Shown here piece by piece: positions 33,972 to 40,877 of a stretch of DNA of 44,158 nucleotides. The position numbers and the translations under genes were made by a program. The stretch comes from an uncultured Erysipelotrichaceae bacterium (GTDB lineage: Bacteria; Bacillota_I; Bacilli_A; RF39; UBA660). The stretch lies in NCBI GenBank assembly GCA_902789425.1, contig CADANX010000001.1, positions 144,206 to 188,363 on the forward strand, written 5' to 3'. The first letter of the stretch is position 1; every line of letters begins with the position of its first letter. The notes under the pieces are model-generated. The model did not search any database, was not told the DNA's origin, and saw only the letters and a program-made list of their open reading frames with translations.

Positions 33972-36340
33972 TGCTTAAAACTAAAATTAAAAGAGATGTA
34001 AAAAAAGATTTATCTCAATATGTAACTATATTTTTAATGATTTTTATAGGTATATTTATATATACTGGTATTAATGCTTATATGATAGGTATGCAAAAAA
34101 GTGCAGATGATTATTATAAAGAGAATAATTTACAAGATTTTAATGCATATGGTAGTTTTAAAGAAAAAGATATAGATACAATAAAAAATATAAAAAATGT
34201 AAAAGACGTTAATGCTATTTTAACTTTACCAGAACTAGCTAGTGTTGCTAATAAAGATAAACATAAAGTAAGAGTAAATTATATAAATGATAATACTGTT
34301 TCTAAATTCTATATTGTAAAAGGTGAAAAGTTTAAAAAAAATAAAAATGGTATATGGCTTGATTACTATTATGCAAAAGAAAACTGTCTTAAAATAGGTG
34401 ATATATTAGAACTTAATTATGGTGATGTATTAATAAAAAATAAAATAAAAGGATTTATTACAGTACCAGATAAAGTAATGGATGTAAAAGATGAAACAAG
34501 TTTAATACCATCTCATGAAGATTATGCAAATATATATATTAGTTCAAAATATATTTCAAGAAGAATAATGAGATATCAAATAATGAAAGAACAAAATATT
34601 GAAAGCAAAGAAAAATTTGAAGAATTAATGCCATCATTTAATTATAAAGATTATATTAGATATAATAAAATGATTATTGATGTAGATAATAAGAAAAATA
34701 TAAAAAGTGTAAAAGAAGAAGTTAAAAAATTTAAAAGAACTCAAGCTATAGTTGATATTAAAAATGAATTATCTTATTCATCTTATCAAAGTGAAATTGA
34801 TGAAGGTAATAGTTTTATAGGTATATTTTCAGGTTTATTTATATTTATAGCATTACTTTCTGTTATTACAACTATGACAAGATTAATTAAAAGAAAAAGA
34901 ACTGAAATAGGTACATTAAAAGCATTAGGATTTAGTAAAAAAGTAATTACTATATATTATATGCTTGAAAACTTTAAACTATCATTCTGGGCATGTATTA
35001 CAGGTATGATAACAGGTTATTTTGTATTAGGTAAATATTTTATTGATTTAGAAATGACATATTATGAAATACCTAATTATAAAGCAGGTTTTGATATTAA
35101 AAATATATATGTATCAATATTTTCTATAATATGTGTACTTATATTTACATATTTATCAACAAGAAAAATATTAAAATTAAATGCTGCTGAAACACTAAGA
35201 GCAGAAAGACCTAAAGTAAATATTAAAAGTATTGAAATGACTAAAAGTGGTATATTTGAAAGACTTAGTTTTTCAGATAGATGGAACATAAGAGATATAC
35301 TTAGAAATAAAATGAGAACATTTATGGGATTTGCTGGAATAATTGGTTGTATGATACTTTTAGTTTGCGCTTTTGGTATTAAAGATACAATTGATGAATA
35401 CTTAAAAGTACAATTTAATAAATTAAATAATTATGAATATAAAATAAATATTCCAGAAGAAGTTTCAGAAGAAGAATTAAATCACTTATATACAAAATAT
35501 GGTGATAAAACATCTAAAAGTGTTCAAGTAGAAATAGCTGTAAATGATAAAATTATTTCTAATAATATATTTATAACTAATGCAGGTGATTTAGTTAGAT
35601 TTATGGATGAAAATAATAATTATTTAACTATAAAAGATGGTGTATATATAACAAGAAAACTTGCACAAAATGAAGGTTATAAAATAGGTGATAAAATTAA
35701 ATGGCATATATATGGTTCTGATAAATATTATGAAACAAAAATAATTGGATTTAATAAAGATCCACAAAATCAAAATATTACAATGAATAAAAAATATTAT
35801 GAATCATTAGGTTTAAAATATATACCTGATTCATTATATACTAACAAAGATTTAAAAAATGTAACAAATATAAAAGGAATACTATCTTTTCAAAGTAAAG
35901 ATGAACTTAAAACAGGTGTTGATACAATGCTTGATGTAATGAAATCAATGATTGCAATTATATCATTTGTTGCTGTATTTCTATGTATTATAATTATATA
36001 TAATATTGGTGTACTTTCTTTTGCAGAAAAGAATTATCAATTTGCTACATTAAAAGTACTAGGATTTAATAATTCAAAAATATCTAAAATATTTTTAAAA
36101 CAAAATATATGGATAAGTATATGTGCAACAATTATTGGTATTCCAATAGGTATATTTGTTGTTAAAAAAATATTTATAAGTGCACTAAGTGCAGAATATG
36201 ATTTTGAAATAAAAATATCATTCTTATCATTATTAGTTTCTACATTAATTACACTCTTAACAGCATTTTTAGTAAGTAAAGTATTAGGACTAAAAATAAG
36301 AAAAATAGATATGGTAAGTAGTTTAAAAGGCAATGAATAA
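33971..36340 (+). CDS. FtsX-family ABC permease, large two-domain form
   Basis: About 789 residues. One N-terminal membrane helix and a ~230-residue external domain are followed by three helices with the FtsX motif (TRLIKRKRTEIGTLKALGFSKK). A fourth helix starts a second external domain (~470-650), and the last three helices repeat the motif (NYQFATLKVLGFNNSKI). This is the duplicated permease plan seen in Firmicutes. ATG 33971 overlaps the ATPase stop; GAGGT at about 33959 serves as ribosome site. The in-frame TTG 33965 is less likely. Together the two genes form one transporter; the substrate is unknown. Confidence 0.92.
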   Translation: MLKTKIKRDVKKDLSQYVTIFLMIFIGIFIYTGINAYMIGMQKSADDYYKENNLQDFNAYGSFKEKDIDTIKNIKNVKDVNAILTLPELASVANKDKHKVRVNYINDNTVSKFYIVKGEKFKKNKNGIWLDYYYAKENCLKIGDILELNYGDVLIKNKIKGFITVPDKVMDVKDETSLIPSHEDYANIYISSKYISRRIMRYQIMKEQNIESKEKFEELMPSFNYKDYIRYNKMIIDVDNKKNIKSVKEEVKKFKRTQAIVDIKNELSYSSYQSEIDEGNSFIGIFSGLFIFIALLSVITTMTRLIKRKRTEIGTLKALGFSKKVITIYYMLENFKLSFWACITGMITGYFVLGKYFIDLEMTYYEIPNYKAGFDIKNIYVSIFSIICVLIFTYLSTRKILKLNAAETLRAERPKVNIKSIEMTKSGIFERLSFSDRWNIRDILRNKMRTFMGFAGIIGCMILLVCAFGIKDTIDEYLKVQFNKLNNYEYKINIPEEVSEEELNHLYTKYGDKTSKSVQVEIAVNDKIISNNIFITNAGDLVRFMDENNNYLTIKDGVYITRKLAQNEGYKIGDKIKWHIYGSDKYYETKIIGFNKDPQNQNITMNKKYYESLGLKYIPDSLYTNKDLKNVTNIKGILSFQSKDELKTGVDTMLDVMKSMIAIISFVAVFLCIIIIYNIGVLSFAEKNYQFATLKVLGFNNSKISKIFLKQNIWISICATIIGIPIGIFVVKKIFISALSAEYDFEIKISFLSLLVSTLITLLTAFLVSKVLGLKIRKIDMVSSLKGNE

Positions 36341-36353
36341 TTGTCTTTTTTTC
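36326..36353 (+). terminator. Intrinsic terminator overlapping the permease stop codon
   Basis: Nine-base-pair stem AAAGGCAAT / ATTGTCTTT (one G-T pair), then T's. Confidence 0.75.
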
Positions 36354-36401
36354 TTTAAAAAAATAATTAAAAGTGTTATTATAAATAAAAGGAGAGTAGT
36401 T

Positions 36402-36713
36402 ATGGAAAAAAATAATAATTCATATTTTGACGGAGGTTTACTTCAACTAATAGGTTGGAAATTACTAGGTGGATTTTTAACAATAATTACATTTGGAATA
36501 TGTTATCCATGGGCATTATGTATGGTTTATGGATGGGAAGCAAAACATACTGTTGTTGATGGAAAAAGATTAAAATTTGATGGATCTGCTATTGGACTAT
36601 TTGGTCTTTGGATTAAATGGTTACTATTAATTATTATTACACTAGGAATATATAGTTTCTGGGTACAAATATCATTAAAAAAATGGATAACTAAACATAC
36701 TCATTTTGAATAA
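36402..36713 (+). CDS. DUF898 family membrane protein
   Basis: A 103-residue protein with two hydrophobic helical segments (KLLGGFLTIITFGICYPWAL and WIKWLLLIIITLGIYSFW). The repeated T-x-GI-x-x-PW / T-LGIYSFW pattern and the cytoplasmic KHTVVDGKRLKFDG loop are typical of DUF898 (YjgN-like). Function is unknown for the family. ATG 36402 is chosen because GGAGAG lies 7 bases ahead; the upstream extension of the frame would run through the preceding terminator. Its stop overlaps the next start (TAATG). Confidence 0.8.
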   Translation: MEKNNNSYFDGGLLQLIGWKLLGGFLTIITFGICYPWALCMVYGWEAKHTVVDGKRLKFDGSAIGLFGLWIKWLLLIIITLGIYSFWVQISLKKWITKHTHFE

Positions 36714-36943
36714 TGTTTGATAATGATTTTTTAAGATATTTAGTAGTAACAGATCAAATAGATGAATTTTTAGGTAATGATTTATCTAGTGAAATAAAAG
36801 AATTATTACTTGAAATAGTAAAAGAATATAAAAATAATAATATTTCAGAAGATGAAGTAATAAATTATTTAAATCAAGTACATAAAAAATATAAAGTAAG
36901 TAATAAATTATTATTAGATTACTTTAATAATAATTTAGATTAA
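36713..36943 (+). CDS. Small acidic helical protein, unknown
   Basis: A 76-residue, largely helical, acidic protein that I do not recognise. It has an EIKELLLEIVKEYKNNNISEDEVINYL segment and no membrane helix or cysteine. The start overlaps the DUF898 stop as TAATG with no clear ribosome site of its own, so it would depend on coupled translation. The next small gene follows after 12 bases. The arrangement makes it probably a real gene. Confidence 0.6.
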   Translation: MFDNDFLRYLVVTDQIDEFLGNDLSSEIKELLLEIVKEYKNNNISEDEVINYLNQVHKKYKVSNKLLLDYFNNNLD

Positions 36944-36955
36944 GAAAGGATTATT

Positions 36956-37168
36956 ATGGGTTTATTAGATTTATTATTAAATGATGAAGAAGATAAGAAA
37001 AAAAAGAAAAAAGATTTAGCAGATACAGAATATACAGATGAACAATTAGATGACTGGGGACTTGATGATATTCAAAAAGAACAAGTAAAAGAAGGCTATG
37101 AATACCCATGGAGTTTTGAAGAAGAAGATAAAGAAGATGATGATTATTATAAAGAAGATGATGATTAA
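36956..37168 (+). CDS. Small highly charged acidic protein, unknown
   Basis: A 70-residue protein with a short hydrophobic start (MGLLDLLLN), a Lys run (KKKKKKD), a middle segment TEYTDEQLDDWGLDDIQKEQVKEGYEYPWSFEEED, and an Asp/Glu/Tyr tail. The DDWGLDDIQKEQVKEGYEYPW part looks like a conserved peptide, the rest like disorder. A good AAGGA ribosome site precedes ATG 36956. The opposite strand also has an open frame here, but it has no ribosome site and is simply the mirror of the biased composition. Confidence 0.6.
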   Translation: MGLLDLLLNDEEDKKKKKKDLADTEYTDEQLDDWGLDDIQKEQVKEGYEYPWSFEEEDKEDDDYYKEDDD

Positions 37169-37178
37169 TCATCTTTTT
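37155..37178 (+). terminator. Intrinsic terminator after the acidic protein gene
   Basis: Stem AAGATGAT / ATCATCTT with a five-base loop and a short T run. It overlaps the coding end. Confidence 0.65.
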
Positions 37179-37203
37179 AATTGATAAAAAATAAAATAGA
37201 TTA

Positions 37204-37209
37204 TATAAT
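37204..37209 (+). promoter_or_regulatory. -10-like box before the diguanylate cyclase gene
   Basis: TATAAT 25 bases before ATG 37229. No clear -35. Confidence 0.35.
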
Positions 37210-37228
37210 AATTATAAGGAGACTTAAT

Positions 37229-38302
37229 ATGAAAGATATTGAAGAACTTTGGGAAAAAAGAAAAGATACTCAAGGTAAAATAGAGTTAACTGTTTTCTTT
37301 GTAAATATATTCTTATTTTTATGTCATATTTTCTTTATGATTATATATGCAGTTATAGGTCATACATTCATGAGTATAATAAATATCTTTTCAATTTTAT
37401 TATATTTATACTATATACCAAGAAGTTACAAAAATATAGATCAATATATGGGAATGGCTTTCTTAGAAATATGGATTCATCAAATATGCGGAATACTATC
37501 TTTTGGATGGACTCCATGTTATCAAAATTGGTGTTTTGGAATGCTAGTTGCTTATTTTTTACCTGCTTTTAATCCTGAAGTAAAAAGTGCAAAACAAAGA
37601 CCAATGATATATGCAATAATAATTATTATTTCATATTTCTTTATGGCAACATTTTATCCATTACTTCATTTAGATATGACAATAGAATTAGATATTTACA
37701 AAAATAGTATTTTATTTATAGCTAATAATAGTTTTGCATTTATAGCAATTTCACTATTTGCATTATTCTATACATCAAGTTCTTATAAAAAAGAAAAAGA
37801 ACTATCAAAAAAAGCAGAATATGATGAACTAACTGATTTATATAATAGGCATGCAATTAATGAAATATGTACAAAACTTGTTAGTATTGCAAAAGAAAAA
37901 AATAAAGCATATCATGTAGCAATACTTGATATTGACTTCTTTAAAAAAATAAATGATAAATATGGACATCCATCAGGTGATTTAGTTCTAAAAAAAATAG
38001 CTAATATTTTAAAAAAACATTCGGTAAAAGGAATAATCCCAGGAAGATGGGGAGGCGAAGAGTTTGTTATGTTTGCACCTCATTATCTTAGTTATTCAGT
38101 TTTTACAAATATTTTAGAAAAAATGAGAAAAGAAATAGAAGAAGAACAATTTGAAATAGAAAATAACAAATTAATAAAAGTAACTATTTCAATAGGATCA
38201 ACATCAATAAAAGATTATATAACAGTAGAAGATGCTATATCAAAAGCAGATACAAATCTATATCAAGCTAAGAAAACAGGTAGAAATAAATTAGTGAAAT
38301 AA
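37229..38302 (+). CDS. Membrane diguanylate cyclase (GGDEF)
   Basis: A 357-residue protein that would make cyclic di-GMP from two GTP. Five to six membrane helices fill the first ~190 residues and likely sense a signal; the GGDEF domain follows (~195-357). The active-site motif is GGEEF at 275-279, with LDIDFFKKINDKYGHPSGD upstream and SIGSTSI downstream, so the catalytic set looks intact. The RxxD inhibitory site is missing before GGEEF, so product inhibition there is not expected. ATG 37229 is fixed by AAGGAG about 8 bases upstream. No c-di-GMP phosphodiesterase or receptor gene is in the window. Confidence 0.93.
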   Translation: MKDIEELWEKRKDTQGKIELTVFFVNIFLFLCHIFFMIIYAVIGHTFMSIINIFSILLYLYYIPRSYKNIDQYMGMAFLEIWIHQICGILSFGWTPCYQNWCFGMLVAYFLPAFNPEVKSAKQRPMIYAIIIIISYFFMATFYPLLHLDMTIELDIYKNSILFIANNSFAFIAISLFALFYTSSSYKKEKELSKKAEYDELTDLYNRHAINEICTKLVSIAKEKNKAYHVAILDIDFFKKINDKYGHPSGDLVLKKIANILKKHSVKGIIPGRWGGEEFVMFAPHYLSYSVFTNILEKMRKEIEEEQFEIENNKLIKVTISIGSTSIKDYITVEDAISKADTNLYQAKKTGRNKLVK

Positions 38303-38315
38303 AATTCACTATTTT
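38292..38315 (+). terminator. Intrinsic terminator after the diguanylate cyclase gene
   Basis: Stem TAGTGAA / TTCACTA with loop ATAAAA and a short T run; it includes the stop codon. Confidence 0.75.
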
Positions 38316-38340
38316 AGGTTCATTTTTTAAAATCATATGT

Positions 38341-38440
38341 TATAATGAATTCATCAGCAAGAGCTGATTAAATTTTATTTTCTTATAATAGTTATTTAAT
38401 AACTATAAAAAGTCTATTTATATAGGCTTTTTATTTTTTA
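38341..38440 (+). ncRNA. Possible small RNA with three hairpins and own promoter
   Basis: A perfect TATAAT (38341-38346) lies in a gene-free stretch. About 7 bases later begins a series of three hairpins: ATCAGC-AAGA-GCTGAT (38353-38368), ATAGTTAT-TTA-ATAACTAT (38388-38406), and AAAAAGTCTA / TAGGCTTTTT (38407-38432, one G-T pair), the last followed by a T-rich run like a terminator. The arrangement promoter, structured region, terminator, with no open frame, is what a ~85-nt small RNA would look like. It matches no RNA family I recognise, and the -35 is weak. Confidence 0.35.
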
Positions 38441-38447
38441 TAAAAAT

Positions 38448-38470
38448 GCTCTCTTCCCCCTGAAGAGAGC
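38448..38470. other. Perfect GC-rich inverted repeat
   Basis: GCTCTCTTC / GAAGAGAGC with loop CCCCT, the most GC-rich structure in this gene-free stretch. On the plus strand no T run follows; on the minus strand ATTTTTAT follows, so it could be a minus-strand terminator, though no minus-strand gene lies to its right within range. Confidence 0.6.
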
Positions 38471-38523
38471 AAATAGTTTATATTTTGTTGAAAATAAAGG
38501 GTAAAATGCATATAAATTTATTT

Positions 38524-38542
38524 TAGGTACTAAGCTAGGTAC
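38524..38542. repeat. Short direct repeat TAGGTAC
   Basis: TAGGTAC occurs at 38524-38530 and again at 38536-38542, 12 bases apart, about one helical turn. This could be a protein-binding site or part of an attachment site; nothing else supports either. Confidence 0.35.
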
Positions 38543-38554
38543 ATAAATTTAAAA

Positions 38555-38590
38555 AAAATACTAATTTTTTATATAAATTATTAGTATTTT
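38555..38590. promoter_or_regulatory. Inverted repeat upstream of the AbiEi-type gene, candidate operator
   Basis: Eleven-base arms AAAATACTAAT (38555-38565) and ATTAGTATTTT (38580-38590) separated by 14 bases, ending 15 bases before the -35 box. AbiEi antitoxins are known to repress their own promoters by binding inverted repeats, so this is a candidate site; weak termination is the alternative. Confidence 0.45.
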
Positions 38591-38605
38591 ATTTTTATAA
38601 TAGTA

Positions 38606-38634
38606 TTGACATTTGTACTGATAAAATATAAAAT
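38606..38634 (+). promoter_or_regulatory. Promoter of the AbiEi-type gene
   Basis: Perfect TTGACA (38606-38611), 17-base spacer, TAAAAT (38629-38634), followed by an AAAGGAG ribosome site. Confidence 0.7.
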
Positions 38635-38664
38635 AATGGTGTAAAAGTCAAAAGGAGAATGTAT

Positions 38665-39291
38665 ATGAAAAAGATGACTATAAAAGAGTTTAGAGATCAA
38701 AGTAATATTGAGATAATACAAGAACTAATGAAGTATAATAATGGATATATTACATCTAAACAATTAACTGAAATGGGTATTCATAGAATGTATCTTAATA
38801 TTATGGTAGATAGAGGAATCATAGAAAAAATAGATAATGGAATATATTTAGATGTTAATAAATTTCCAGATTCTTATTATGTACTTAATTTGAATTTACC
38901 AGGTATTATATATTCTCATATGACTGCATTATATTTTCATGGATTATCAATTAAAGCACCTGATAGCAAGTATGATGTAACTGTTAAGAAAAATTATAAT
39001 AGTGTTAAATTGAAAAATCATAATGTATTTTATGTATCTGATGATATATATGAATTAGGATTAACGGAAGTGAAAACACCATTTGGGAATATTGTTAGAG
39101 TATATGATATTGAAAGATGTATATGTGATATTATAAGGTCTAAAAAAAGAATGGATAATGAACATATTAAATATAGTTTAAGAGAATATATTAAGAGAAA
39201 GGATAAGGATCTTGTTAAACTTTCTAAGTACGCAGATAAAATGGGTATTAAAAAAGAAGTAATGGATTTATTGGAGTGGTTTTATGAATAA
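38665..39291 (+). CDS. AbiEi-type antitoxin / transcriptional regulator
   Basis: A 208-residue protein. The N-terminal ~60 residues form a winged helix (NGYITSKQLTEMGIHRMYLNIMVDRGIIEKIDNGIYLD), and the rest is the AbiEi domain, with YSHMTALYFHGLS and VRVYDIERCICDIIRSKKRMD as recognisable marks. AbiEi proteins neutralise the AbiEii nucleotidyltransferase toxin and repress their own promoter in type IV toxin-antitoxin systems. No AbiEii gene follows; instead a 68-residue zinc-ribbon gene overlaps this one by 8 bases. ATG 38665 is preferred over 38659 because AAGGAG is 7 bases from it but only one base from the other. Confidence 0.85.
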   Translation: MKKMTIKEFRDQSNIEIIQELMKYNNGYITSKQLTEMGIHRMYLNIMVDRGIIEKIDNGIYLDVNKFPDSYYVLNLNLPGIIYSHMTALYFHGLSIKAPDSKYDVTVKKNYNSVKLKNHNVFYVSDDIYELGLTEVKTPFGNIVRVYDIERCICDIIRSKKRMDNEHIKYSLREYIKRKDKDLVKLSKYADKMGIKKEVMDLLEWFYE

Positions 39292-39490
39292 GATAATAGT
39301 TAATAAAATTAAATGCAAAAAATGTGGAGATGTTATTGAATCAACATATAGACATGATTTTAAATTTTGTAAATGTGGAGCAGTTGCAGTTGATGGTGGA
39401 AAAGATTATTTAAGAAGATTAGGATATGAAGAAGATTATGAAGAATTATCCAAAATAGAAAAAGATAACGATAAAAATAGCAAAAAATAA
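39284..39490 (+). CDS. Small zinc-ribbon protein (DUF7695-like)
   Basis: A 68-residue protein with two cysteine pairs, KCKKCGD and KFCKCGA, suggesting one bound zinc ion, followed by VAVDGGKDYLRRLGYEEDYEELS. I recall this pattern from a small uncharacterised Firmicutes family (DUF7695). It overlaps the AbiEi gene by 8 bases and has a TTGGAGTGG ribosome site inside it. It lacks the nucleotidyltransferase motifs of AbiEii, so it is not the usual toxin. Whether it is a toxin, a co-regulator or just a linked gene is unknown. Confidence 0.7.
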   Translation: MNKIIVNKIKCKKCGDVIESTYRHDFKFCKCGAVAVDGGKDYLRRLGYEEDYEELSKIEKDNDKNSKK

Positions 39491-39493
39491 TAC

Positions 39494-39544
39494 TTTCCAA
39501 AAGTTGTCGAATTTTGGTAGTTTTGGAAAAATATTTCCAAAACT
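39494..39544. promoter_or_regulatory. Palindromic operator-like site before the AAA_14 ATPase gene
   Basis: A perfect inverted repeat, AGTTTTGGAAA (39519-39529) and TTTCCAAAACT (39534-39544), with spacer AATA. A third half-site TTTCCAAAAG lies at 39494-39503. The right arm ends on the first base of the TTGACT -35 box, so a bound protein would block polymerase. Confidence 0.7.
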
Positions 39545-39572
39545 TGACTTTATATCAAATTTAATATATACT
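39544..39572 (+). promoter_or_regulatory. Promoter of the AAA_14/DUF4143 ATPase gene
   Basis: TTGACT (39544-39549), exactly 17 bases, TATACT (39567-39572). An AGAGGTG ribosome site follows before ATG 39592. Confidence 0.8.
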
Positions 39573-39591
39573 TATAGCAGAGGTGAAAACT

Positions 39592-40797
39592 ATGATAGAA
39601 AGAACAGAGTACCTTGAACAATTAAAAAGGTTTAAGGATAAAGATTTAATCAAAGTTGTTACTGGAATAAGAAGATGTGGTAAATCTACATTATTTGAAT
39701 TATTTATAAATTATTTAAAAGAAACTGGTGTTAAAGATGATCAAATAATAAAGATAAATCTTGAAGATGCTGATTATAATTTTGAAAGTTATAAGGAACT
39801 ATATGATTATGTAAATAAAAAAATAGATTCAAAGAAAAATTATTATGTTTTCTTAGATGAAGTTCAAAATGTTCCTAAATTTCAAAAAGCTGTTGATAGT
39901 TTATATATAAAGAAAAATGTTGATGTATATATAACAGGTTCAAATGCTTATATGCTATCTGGAGAATTAGCAACATTATTATCAGGAAGATATGTAGAAA
40001 TAAAAATGTTACCTTTATCATTCAAGGAATATCTAAGTGCATTTAATAATTCTGATAAAAGTCGTTATGAATATTTTTTAGACTATATGAAAAATGGTGG
40101 TATGCCAGGTAATATATCAATACTTCAAGATAATCCTAATGATTTGGATACATACTTGGAAGGTATATTTACTACAATAGTTTATAAAGATATAATAACT
40201 AGAAATAATATAACAGATAAAATGCTATTAGAAAGTGTTTTAAAATTTATATTTGATAGTATAGGTAGTCCAATATCTACTAAAAAAATAAGTGATACAT
40301 TAACAAGTAAGGGAATGTCTACAAGTAATCATACAGTTGAAAATTATATTTCTGCATTTGTAGAAAGTTTCTTAATATATAAAGCTGAAAGATTTGATGT
40401 TAAAGGTAAGAACTTACTTGCAAGAGACTACAAATATTATGTTGTTGATCAAGGATTAAGAAGTTATTTATTAGGTAAAAAAGCTGATAGTGACATAGGG
40501 CATATATTAGAAAATATAGTTTATCTTGAATTATTAAGAAGAGGTTATAAAGTATATGTTGGTAAGGTTGATGATTTAGAAGTTGACTTTGTTGCTGAAA
40601 ATAGAGATGGCTTAAAATATTATCAAGTAGCATTAACAGTTAGAGATGAAAAAGTATTAGAAAGAGAACTAAAATCATTACAAAAAACAGGAGACCATTA
40701 TCCAAAATATTTAATAACTTATGATATGGATATGGAAGCTGATTATGATGGAATAACAAAAATCAATGTAGTTGATTGGTTATTAAATAAAGAATAA
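39592..40797 (+). CDS. AAA_14 / DUF4143 family P-loop ATPase
   Basis: About 401 residues. Walker A is GIRRCGKST at 25-33, Walker B is YYVFLDEVQ at about 84-92, and the sensor region reads VYITGSNAYMLSGELATLLSGR. The C-terminal third is DUF4143-like, with the nuclease-fold segment IGHILENIVYLELLRRGYKVYVGKVDDLEVDFV and YYQVALTVRD; the Glu, Asp and Gln of a PD-(D/E)XK-like core are there in order (E of LENIVYLE, EVDFV, YQV). This family is common and often multi-copy in gut bacteria and archaea; its role is not established. ATG 39592 is preferred over GTG 39583, which lies inside the AGAGGTG ribosome site. It has its own palindrome-controlled promoter. Confidence 0.9.
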   Translation: MIERTEYLEQLKRFKDKDLIKVVTGIRRCGKSTLFELFINYLKETGVKDDQIIKINLEDADYNFESYKELYDYVNKKIDSKKNYYVFLDEVQNVPKFQKAVDSLYIKKNVDVYITGSNAYMLSGELATLLSGRYVEIKMLPLSFKEYLSAFNNSDKSRYEYFLDYMKNGGMPGNISILQDNPNDLDTYLEGIFTTIVYKDIITRNNITDKMLLESVLKFIFDSIGSPISTKKISDTLTSKGMSTSNHTVENYISAFVESFLIYKAERFDVKGKNLLARDYKYYVVDQGLRSYLLGKKADSDIGHILENIVYLELLRRGYKVYVGKVDDLEVDFVAENRDGLKYYQVALTVRDEKVLERELKSLQKTGDHYPKYLITYDMDMEADYDGITKINVVDWLLNKE

Positions 40798-40809
40798 AAG
40801 AAAAAGAAT

Positions 40810-40859
40810 AAAAAGGGCAAATATTATATTATTTATAGGTATATTTTGCTCTTTTTTTT
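40810..40859 (+). terminator. Intrinsic terminator after the AAA_14 ATPase gene
   Basis: A long stem with AAAAAGGGCAAA on the left and TTTTGCTCTTTTT on the right (one G-T pair, one bulge), a long AT loop, then T8. Confidence 0.85.
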
Positions 40860-40877
40860 GATGTAAGGAGGTAAGAA

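Noticed and set aside
36954-37172. Minus-strand Leu/His-rich frame opposite the small acidic protein
   Set aside because: It is the mirror of Asp/Glu/Lys codons; the plus strand has the ribosome site and operon position.
38303-38664. tRNA gene serving as integration site
   Set aside because: No cloverleaf or T-loop-like GGTTCGA sequence is present in the gene-free stretch.
38659-38664. ATG 38659 as start of the AbiEi gene
   Set aside because: The ribosome site AAGGAG is only one base from it; ATG 38665 has normal spacing.
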